Of a stretch of DNA of 23,526 bases, positions 9,133 to 17,031 are shown piece by piece; position 1 is the stretch's first letter; the number at the start of each line of letters is the position of its first letter. A program made the position numbers and the translations under genes. This DNA comes from Catenaria anguillulae PL171. Taxonomy: Eukaryota; Blastocladiomycota; Blastocladiomycetes; Blastocladiales; Catenariaceae. A model generated the notes under the pieces. That model did not search any database. It saw only the letters and a list, made by a program, of their open reading frames with translations, and was not told where the DNA came from. The stretch lies in contig MCFL01000343.1 of assembly GCA_002102555.1 (NCBI GenBank), positions 1 through 23,526 on the forward strand. Reading direction: 5' to 3'.

Positions 9133-10997
9133 ATGACCAAGATTACCGCCATCCTCGCGCTCGTTGCGCTCTGCTCCTTGTCTGCCAATGCGTACGTGCT
9201 TATGCTTGCTTGTTTCGCTTCCCTTCCCACCTTTGATCTTTGATCGCCCACACCACACACAAATCTCACGTGCTGATCACTCTTGTGAAACGCGTCTTTC
9301 TTCTCCCTTCAGGCTTCCCATGCCCCGCCCTGACGGCATTGAGGGCGCGCCGCTGGGCGACATCGCCGAATCCGGTCCTGCTCCCGAGGGCGACGTTGCC
9401 TTTGACCCGACGTCTGTCAACACCGAGTTTGAGGATCTGATTCCCGCCGACGGCGAGCCCGTGTCGTCGTCGGCATCCGCGAGCCCCATCTCAGCGTCGG
9501 CATCGTCGGCCGCTGCCACGCCCGAGGTGACCACCTTCACGAGCACAACCGCCAATGCAGGCAAGGGCGACGCGTACCCGACCTCTACATCGACGGACGG
9601 CAACGGTGGCGGCGCTACGGCTACGCTGCCAACGCCGACGGCCACAGTCACCACGACCAAGGGGTCCGGCTATGATTACAACACGTCAACACCCGAGGTG
9701 ACGGGAACGCAGGTCTTGACCGATTTCATTACCGAGACCGAGACGCGCACCGAGGTGATTGAAACCACGACGGTTATCGATGATGGCCAAGGCGGCGAAA
9801 GCGGGAACACGGTGATTTCGACGCCCACGAGCACCGCACCCGCCTACGACGACGATGACGAGGATTGTGAGACCCAGGGCTCTGGCGCTAACGTGACCGT
9901 GACTGCCACGTTGCCTGCCGAGACGTCCACGGCCGTGTGCGACTACAATGGCAAGGGCGGACCCAACTGCGGCGGTGGTGACGCCCGTAACGGTGACTCA
10001 AGTCGTGACCGACTATGTCACGGACCCGATTGAGGCGACGACGGTGGCCGTGACACTGGACCGCACCTTTACCGAGTTTGAGACATCCATCACGACCATC
10101 ACGTCGAGTTGCGCGACACGGCCCACGACAACTGTGACCCAAGTCGAGACCACCACGGTGCCTTTCACGACCACGGTCACCAACACGGAAACAGTCGCGT
10201 CGACCGTGATTGCCCCCACGACGGTAGTTGTCACGTCGGCATCGACGAGCGTGGTGACGAGCACGATTCGCGACGTGACGACCGTGACGGAGCGCGCCAC
10301 GGCCACAGTGACCGAGACCGAGACGGTGCCTGTTACCAACACGGTCACGGTGACCAACACCAGCACGGTGACGGACCGGGTCACGTCGACCGATGTGGTT
10401 ATTGGTTCCAGCACGGTGGTTGTGACCGAGACCAAGACGGCCACGCAAACGACCGATGTCGAGGTGACCCAAGTCGGGACCGTGACGCTGACCACGACCG
10501 TGTCTGTGGATCCCAGCACGACCTCGCGCACGACTACGCCCTGCGAGACGTCGACCCCGGTGACGACCACGACGCCTTGTGAGACTACGACCACGGACGG
10601 CACTGGCACCAATGTGACGGTTCCCACGGTGACGACCACAAAGTGCAGTGGCTACGACTGTCCCGAGGAGACGGGCACCAACGTGACGGTGATTATTCCT
10701 ACTGCCACGGCCACGTACACTGAGCCTTCGTACGAGGACGGCGGCTCATCGGCTGGCGTGCCCACGACAACCGCCACGTACGCCAAGCCCACGTACGAGG
10801 AGTCGGGTACCAATGTGACGGTGATTCCGACTGCCACGTACACCAAGCCCACCTACGAGGAGGGCGGCTCGTCGGCTGGTGTCCCCACCACCACGGCCAC
10901 GGCCACGTACACCAAGCCATCGTACGAAGAGGGCGGTTCATCGGCTGGCGTGCCTACGACCACGTCGACCCCAACCGACCAGTACCAAGGTGCCTGA
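9133..10997 (+). CDS. Secreted Thr/Ser-rich mucin-like surface protein (one frame shift)
   Basis: Exon 1 (9133-9191) encodes a classic signal peptide, MTKITAILALVALCSLSANA, with probable cleavage after ANA. A 121-nt intron (9192-9312) leads to exon 2. The mature protein is dominated by Thr, Val, Ser and Pro, with many TTTV/TVTN-type runs, scattered N-X-S/T sites such as NVT, and a few cysteines. It ends in tandem repeats of the type TYTKPTYEEGGSSAGVPTTT. This composition suggests a heavily O-glycosylated wall or surface protein; no GPI-anchor tail or transmembrane segment closes it. The frame used from 9314 reaches a stop at 10031-10033, but Thr/Val-rich coding clearly resumes one frame over from about 9970 to 10997, implying one extra base near the GGCGGTGG run at about 9967. 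Total about 580 residues. No specific family recognised. Confidence 0.7.
9192..9312 (+). other. Intron splitting the signal peptide of the Thr-rich protein
   Basis: A GTACGT donor and a TCCCTTCAG acceptor enclose 121 nt with a pyrimidine-rich 3' end. The intron interrupts the last codon of the signal peptide (phase 2), joining SANA to LPMPRPDG. Confidence 0.8.
10711..10969 (+). repeat. Coding tandem repeats, about 20-residue unit
   Basis: Four degenerate units of the form ATYTKPSYEEGGSSAGVPTTT are translated here. The second unit has diverged to carry SGTNVTVIP in place of GGSSAGVP. DNA-level identity between the third and fourth units is high, indicating recent expansion. Such repeats in fungal surface proteins vary in number between strains. 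Confidence 0.75.
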
Positions 10998-11682
10998 AGA
11001 GCCGAGTCGAGACGATCATGACGGATGCCAACTGAGTGAGCAAAGAGTTTGACGTGTTATTCACTCTCTTTCCCGCCTCTCTTTTTTTGTCTTTCCCGCC
11101 TCTATCCCCCAAGTCCTACTTGCAATAATCTCTCCCACATTTGTTTTTGTTGTCTATGCCCTCCTGGTTTGCCCCCTGCTCCTAGTTACCCACCCTCGAA
11201 AATGACTCGGTCCCAACTCGTTTTCATACTATTTTCCCTCCTCCACTTCCTGTGTTCCCGACGCGTGCTGTGTATGCGTCCACGCACATGAATCGATCCT
11301 ATTGCCCTTGCCCCCCCCCCCCCCCCTGCTCCCATCTCTGCTGACGTATATTTGTGGTTGAATGTTGTTTCCATTTGATTCGAAATTGTGCACGCAACAC
11401 CCATCCTTTTTTTTCGAAAATCATTGACGACCTCTTGAATGAAGGATGTTTTTCGTCAGTTGACCTGTGCATCCGCCACAAGCCTGAGCTGAACGGAATG
11501 CAGTCCAAAATCTGACGAGCGAAGGAAGCATTTGAAACTCAGTAGTATTCATGTACTTACGATCAACAAGCAACAAGCGACAGTGGAAATGTACAGGGGC
11601 ATGATGATCGACAAGCCAACACAAAAAGAGAAAAAGAAGCACAAAAGCACAATTGGATTCAAGTCATCATGCTCACAAATGA
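10998..11682. other. Convergent intergenic region with C-homopolymer
   Basis: About 685 bp between the 3' ends of the Thr-rich gene and NDC80. It begins with a CT-rich 3' UTR containing a repeated TTTCCCGCCTCT word (near 11068 and 11092) and includes a run of 16 C residues at 11311-11326. No gene is supported; short frames in it show no domain or signal. Confidence 0.55.
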
Positions 11683-13601
11683 TCAATCCTGCTGCCTCTG
11701 CTCACCCTCGCTAACTTGCTGTATAATCACATTGCCGTCTTCCTCCTGCTGCTCGGCAGCCTCGGCCGCCACCACACGCTGCTCCCACTCGGCAATGGCT
11801 GCCTCCAAGTCTGCGTCAAATGCATCAAACGCATTGTCAATCACCTTTGGCACCTGACCCATGACCTGAACCATGGCCTCAAACTCGGCGGCAGCAGCCT
11901 GGGCCTCCTGATTAAGCTGCGCCTCGAGCTTCTTGGCCTCCTTGCGCATGGTGCTTGCGCGATCCTGTGCCTCCAGCAAATCGAGCGCGGCCTGCTTGCG
12001 CTTTGCCTCCATATCATTCTTTGTCTCGTCCAGCTCTGCCTGCCACCGCTTGCGCCACATGCTGACTTCATCCTGGACGCGCTTGAGGTCCTTGTCAATC
12101 ATGGCGCGTTTTGCCACAAGATCGTCCAGGACGGCACGCATGCTCTTGACGTCGGCCTCAGCCTCGTACAGTGCCTGCTTGAAAGTTTCGAGATCGGACC
12201 GCTTGATAATGAGCTCGTCGTGGATCCACGCCCGGAAATGCCCGAGTGCGGCCCACACTTGCTGTCTGGCATCCACAGCAGACACTTCATCCATGCGCTC
12301 GGCGCCATACCGCAACACGACGCGCTCGAAATCCACACCAAATCTAGCGGCCAACTCGGACGTGGCCGTGGGCAAGAAATTAAGCGACCGGGCAGCCGCA
12401 CGAAACTGGTCAACGGCCGCGGCAGCTTGCTTGCGTGCTTGGCGCAACGTGCCCTCGTCCGCATACATGTCCTCTTGCTCGACGCGCGCCTTGTTGTCAT
12501 ACTCTGCTGTTTCCTCGAGCAGTTTTTGCCGCGTCGTGGCAATCTGCTGCGCCTCCGTCACGGAAATCTCCTGCGTTTCGAGCCGATGATCCACATTGGC
12601 GCTCTCCGCCTCGAGCGCACGTTTCTTGGCCTTGATTTCCGCAAGCTCGCGCTCGGCATCCTCCAGCGTCGTCGTGAGCAGGCTGCGCCGCATTTCAACG
12701 TCACGCAGCTCGCCCTTGGCCGCGTCAAGCTCGGATTGCACTTTTTCGCGCTCGGCGTGCAGCTCAATCAGCGGCGACGGCGTTGATTTGAGTGTGTTGA
12801 TTTGCGTTTGCAGTTTGTCGATCTTTTCGACGCGGTCGAGGATTTGTTGCTCGAGGGCCTTGCGTTCGTTTCCTAGAGTATTTGTGTTGAGAGGTTCCGA
12901 GTCAAGTGAGTGACCGTACTCGAGAATTTGGGTCGGGGCAAAGGTAAGAACCGTACGGAAATCGTCTGTAATCTTGTCCAACATGTCCTGTTCCGTGATG
13001 GACGGGGACGACGACTCCTTGTACAGCTCGATGCGGGTCTTGAACGCCTTAACGGATTCGTGCTCGTCCAGCACAGTCAATTTCATTGCTCGCGAAATCT
13101 ACATCAATTATGCCCCGTGAGCCAGCCGGGAACGCAAGAGTGTTGGTACGACATTAACAGCCATACCATCACCAAATCCATCAGCCAATCCAAAAAGCCC
13201 AAAAAGTTTGGCCAATGATTTGAGGCCGTGGCCGTCAAGATGGCCGATTTGGAAATGGTCGACTCGAACGGATACTTGAGCACGGTGCGCATAATGTATC
13301 CAAGCTCTTCCTGAAACGAGCCGATTTTCATTTCGCCGGGCTTGTACCAAGGGTCGATTTCCTTGTACAGCACCGTAAACATGTTTTGGAAATCTGCCGA
13401 TGTTGGCTTTTCGAGATTGACGGTTCTGGGCATTTTGCTGCTGCTGTCCTGCTTGAGGACGCAAATCGAGTAGAAGTCCGTCAGGCGCGCGCGCGCGTGC
13501 GCTTGGAAGTTTTTGTGCCGCACGTTGCGCGGGTCGGCGGTGGCGGTGGTGCCGCCACGGGCTTTCGATGGCGGCAGGAACGAGTCGCGACGAGTGATCA
13601 T
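11683..13601 (-). CDS. NDC80: NDC80/HEC1, kinetochore complex subunit
   Basis: Two exons (13601-13167 and 13098-11683) join in phase 0 to 616 residues, close to the usual family length. NDC80 forms the NDC80 complex with NUF2, SPC24 and SPC25 and couples kinetochores to microtubules. A basic N-terminal tail (MITRRDSFLPPSKARGG) precedes a calponin-homology domain with the expected blocks: PTSADFQNMFTVLYKEIDP, EELGYIMRTVLKYPFE, TISKSAILTA and WPNFLGFLDWLMDLV. The remaining ~450 residues are long coiled coil. A less helical stretch near the centre (AARSLNFLPTATSELAARFGVDFERVVLRYG) matches the family's LIP...-YDFEI.FN region. ATG at 13601 was chosen because it starts the basic tail; an in-frame codon further upstream (13730) would add a Pro/Ser-rich stretch unlike the family. 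Confidence 0.92.
13099..13166 (-). other. NDC80 intron
   Basis: A GTATGG donor and a GATGTAG acceptor enclose 68 nt on the minus strand. Phase-0 splicing joins DWLMDLVM to ISRAMKLTVLDEHESV, bypassing an in-frame stop and linking the CH domain to the coiled coil. Confidence 0.85.
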
Positions 13602-14072
13602 AGTGTGTTGCTGTGGAAAAGATGGTGGATGAGGTAGTTGTGCTTGATCGTTGGGCTGCAGCAAGTCCAAGGCAGGGTGAGTCCGAGAGGTAGATGGCCC
13701 TGGAGAGGAATGTGGCTGGAATAATAGCAAATGTTTGCCGAAAGTGGGGCTACACTATGTACATTGCATCAAGGTCAAACGGGAAGGGAGACAATAACCA
13801 TCACGAAATTTGAGAACGACCCTCAAAACGTCTCTCGTCCTTCCGTTGTGATCGGTGAACGGATCGGAGGTCCATCGCGTCGCGCTTGCCTCCTTCCTTC
13901 AAGGATACGAGCTCTCTGGGTCACCTCCGTGAGTCGCTCAGCCAGTAACGGTAGTATCGGCTCGCTGAGATTAGACGTCCAAGCGCCCTACTCAACATCT
14001 TTTTATTCGTGCAAAGCATTTTCCCTCGGTTGGTGTGTCTGGATTTCGCGCCTGCGGTGAAGGGCCCATGGC
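13602..14072. promoter_or_regulatory. Divergent promoter region, NDC80 / SEP-UBX gene
   Basis: A 471-bp spacer between head-to-head genes. It carries no motif I can assign with confidence and no supported coding sequence. It presumably contains both promoters and 5' UTRs. Confidence 0.45.
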
Positions 14073-15675
14073 ATGTTCGCGCAGTTTGCACCTGCCATCC
14101 CAAGCGCGTTGTGCGTTGCAACCATTGGCAACCCAATAGATGACCTTTCTGCGATGACAGACCTAGCAATGTCCAGCACTCCCCTGTGGAAAGTGTCTCG
14201 GCCAATCCGACAAGCTCTCCCAGGGTTGCCACAAGGTGCTGCTGATATGACGCCAGCGAATCGCATTCACAATGATCGCGACCACGCTCAGAGACCAACG
14301 TCGTCTCGTTCCGCAAGACTCGCGGAGCTGCGGCCACATACCACGGTGCCGCTTCCGCCCGTTTACACCTATCCAAGCACTTCATCTCGACGTCCGCAAG
14401 TGTTTCCGATCATCCCGCTCTCCACGACTACCACCGTCAAGTTGGATCCGGTTGCTTTTGCCGATTTCAAGACACAGGTGACGGATTCACGGTCGTCTTT
14501 ATCCAAGGTTCGACCGTTATCCCCAATAGGCGCCGCAGGCAATGCTACAGCTACCGAATCATGCGATTTGCCGTCAGTCCAGGACGACTCGGCAAGTCAA
14601 GACTCCCTGTTGGCCATCATGGCTGCGCGAATCGCCGAGTTGGAGGCCACCATTGATTCCATGCAGCTTGCCAGCAATACTCCTACCGTGTCACCGATGG
14701 CGGCTATTCAACGTCCGTGGCCGTCGGCGCTCGTCCCAAACATGCAACTACTTCAGGCACAAGTCGCAACACTCAACTCGTTTGCGGCCGAGCCAGAGTC
14801 GGCCATGGTAGTCAACGCCACGGAGCGGTCGGCAAGGCTTGTCAGCAAGACGGTGGCCCACGGCCAGGTGTATCTGGTTGTATTCAAGGATGGTATACGC
14901 CTGGATGATTGTCAGCCCATGATGTTTGGTGATCCAGAAGCCACGCAAGTGTTGCACGACTTGGAGGATGGATACTTTCCCGAGATACTCAAGGAGCGAT
15001 TTCCAGACGGCGGTATGTACACTATTGAGTGTGCGTCGAGTTGTTTACTCACGGGCTATGATATCCGTTTCGTCAGTTCCCATCCGCCTCGTCGACAAAT
15101 CAAAGCACTCGCTGCACGATACATGTCTACAACCACACGGAATCTTGACCAAGTCGCCTTCACCACCATTGCTCCGCACGACCCCGCATGATACCGTCGT
15201 AACCGCTCCCACAGTTGTCCAACAAACGTCACCCCCTGCTTCTCCGGCAATCACATCTCCACTGGCCGTGCGAGGCCATCACTCGTGCCCGATCCTCAAC
15301 CTCTCATCCCTCCCCGCCACCTCTTCCTCTTTTTCGCCCTCAATCACGACAGAGACAAGTACCTTTCCGCTCACGATCAAAGTCCAAGCACGCACCGGCC
15401 CAATTGCCGTCTTGCACTGCGACGCACGCGACACGCCCCGTGCGCTTGCCGATTACTTGATCAAGCACGGCATGTTGCCAGCCTCTTTCTCAGCAGTTGA
15501 GCGGTCGTTTCGGCCCGGAAGGCCCACGACGCGTACAAGGCAAGGGTTTTGGATGCCCAGGGCGGGGCAGCCAGGTGGCGGGACAGCGGGAGGTGGGCTG
15601 TTGGATGAGGATCAAGCGTTTGTGGACGTGTTGGGGCCTAGTGCGGTCGGATCCGTGGTTTTGTACTGGGATTGA
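14073..15675 (+). CDS. SEP and UBX domain protein, UBXN11-like
   Basis: Two exons (14073-15012, 15077-15675) encode 512 residues. SEP-UBX proteins are adaptors for the AAA ATPase p97/Cdc48. The N-terminal half is a low-complexity region followed by a short coiled coil (SLLAIMAARIAELEATIDSM, then MQLLQAQVATLNSF). The SEP domain reads VYLVVFKDGIRLDD, FGDPEATQVLHDLEDGYFPE, LKERFPDG and, across the intron, VPIRLVDKS. The C-terminal UBX-like fold starts at FPLTIKVQARTGPIAVLHCD and ends LGPSAVGSVVLYWD. The DGYFPxxLxxRFPDGVP signature and the lack of an N-terminal UBA domain favour UBXN11 (socius) over p47/Shp1. The usual FPR loop of UBX is not recognisable (FRPGRP lies near its place), so p97 binding is uncertain. 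The start is the first ATG of the frame; 14148 and 14169 are alternatives. Confidence 0.75.
15013..15076 (+). other. Intron inside the SEP domain
   Basis: A GTATGT donor and CGTCAG acceptor enclose 64 nt. Splicing in phase 1 joins ERFPDG to VPIRLVDK, recreating the FPDGVP motif of SEP domains, which strongly supports the junction. Confidence 0.9.
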
Positions 15676-15968
15676 CGGAGAAGATAAATACAGATGTTGT
15701 GAGTGGATAGAGCATTCAGTTCACGTCGCGTCCCAAAAACGTTGCCGTGCGGTCACCGTCCAAAGATGAAACAACGGATCCGTACCGCAAACACATATGT
15801 GACCGCAACCGCAGTGCCATGCCTACACGGTCCAACGTTGGCCGTATTGACTGATGGCCGTTTCTCTCCCGAAAACCATGTATGTATACATATCCCATGT
15901 CCCACGAGATTCATACCATGAGCGCGGCCACAATATCCAGCTGAACAACAACCAAACTCCATGAAACC

Positions 15969-16994
15969 ATGCCCAACTCTGCCCTATGCATCGGCCTCAC
16001 GTACGCCGCCTCCTCCTCCTCGTCTTCTCTGCCGCCTCTGCCCGGCGCAAGTCTCGACGCCACAACCATGGCCACGCTCGCCACATCCATGGGCTACTCC
16101 AATGTGACCGAGCTGTGTGACGCGCGTGACGGCGACGGCATCATTTCAAAGCAAGACTTGTTGGATCATTTCGCGCACACGCTTGCACAGGCCGAGCCTG
16201 GCGATCAAGTCATGCTGGCGATTGCTGGGCATGGCGGAGTGGATCCTGCGACAGGTGAGAATGTCGTGTGGGCGGGCGATGGCGTGGGGATCACGGGAAG
16301 CGACGTGGCGGAGGTTATCAATGAGGCTGCAGGCGACGGGGTCACGGTGGTATGTTTCGTCGTTCTGAGTTGGGCAAAGTCCTGGTCCGAGTGACACTGT
16401 GCTCACACCATGGTATGGTCGAGCAGACGTTGGTGCTTGATACGTCCAATGCGAGTGCATTTGCGACCGATCTCGTTGCCCACCACGACAAGTTGAATTC
16501 CGATTCGTCATTTCCGGCCGATGGGATAGGTGCCGATGTTGTATGTATTGGGGCGACGGCCGCGGGCGAAGTCGCTGCAAGTTCGGATACAGGCGGGACA
16601 TTCACCAACGCATTGGCCCAAGTCATTCACGAGAATCCGGGCGTATCGTGGATCGATGCGATTCCAAAGGTGGATATGCTGGATGGCAAATGGCACGATG
16701 CCAATGTGGTCACGACAAACTTGGATGGTACGGACGTCTGCCTGTACCGCCAAATTTCCTTACATATAGGTCCGCCTGACTCATGTCCGTGTGCATTTGG
16801 CATTGCTAGCGTTGTATAAACCGCTCAGTGCAAGCGATCCGATCGGCGCCCTCGCCGGAGGTGAATCAAGCCTGCACACACAGCTGTGGTCGCCCGACAC
16901 TTCGCTATACGAGTCCTCGTGGGTGGGCGGGCGAATCGACATGATATACGATCCAGACATGGTATTGGACGGGGCGTCATCCACTTCAATATGA
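15969..16994 (+). CDS. Caspase/metacaspase-fold (C14-like) protein lacking the catalytic cysteine
   Basis: Three exons (15969-16349, 16427-16727, 16810-16994) encode 288 residues. The p20-like region follows the C14 pattern: ALCIGLTY (first strand), PLPGASLDATTMATLATSMGY (helix after the usual GC.ND), AQAEPGDQVMLAIAGHGG with the dyad histidine at residue 88, then VTVTLVLDTSNAS where family members have DxCHSG. Here Asp132 is kept but the cysteine position is Ser134. A p10-like part follows: GADVVCIGATAAGEVAA, GGTFTNALAQVIHENPGVSWIDAI. Metacaspases are cysteine proteases cleaving after Arg/Lys; this one should be inactive or use serine. No N-terminal prodomain or zinc finger is present. The last ~60 residues (from LYKPLSASDP) are not recognised. 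It converges on the unknown gene at 17032. Confidence 0.75.
16350..16426 (+). other. Intron 1 of the caspase-fold gene
   Basis: A GTATGT donor and GAGCAG acceptor enclose 77 nt. Phase-0 splicing joins DGVTV to TLVLDTSNAS, placing the catalytic-strand motif directly after its helix as in C14 proteins. Confidence 0.85.
16728..16809 (+). other. Intron 2 of the caspase-fold gene
   Basis: A GTACGG donor and TGCTAG acceptor enclose 82 nt. Phase-1 splicing joins VVTTNLD to ALYKPLSASDP. An alternative acceptor (CATATAG at about 16770) exists, so the junction is less certain than that of intron 1. Confidence 0.6.
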
Positions 16995-17031
16995 GCAAGC
17001 AAGTTATACACAAGAAAAAAATGCATTCTGT

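Noticed and set aside
9888-10639. Minus-strand frames rich in Val/Gly/Arg/His opposite the Thr-rich gene
   Set aside because: They are reverse complements of ACN/GTN-rich Thr/Val codons; the signal peptide and intron support the plus strand.
11716-12786. 356-residue plus-strand open frame opposite NDC80
   Set aside because: It is antisense to the NDC80 coiled coil; its Leu/His-rich composition is explained by the complementary strand.
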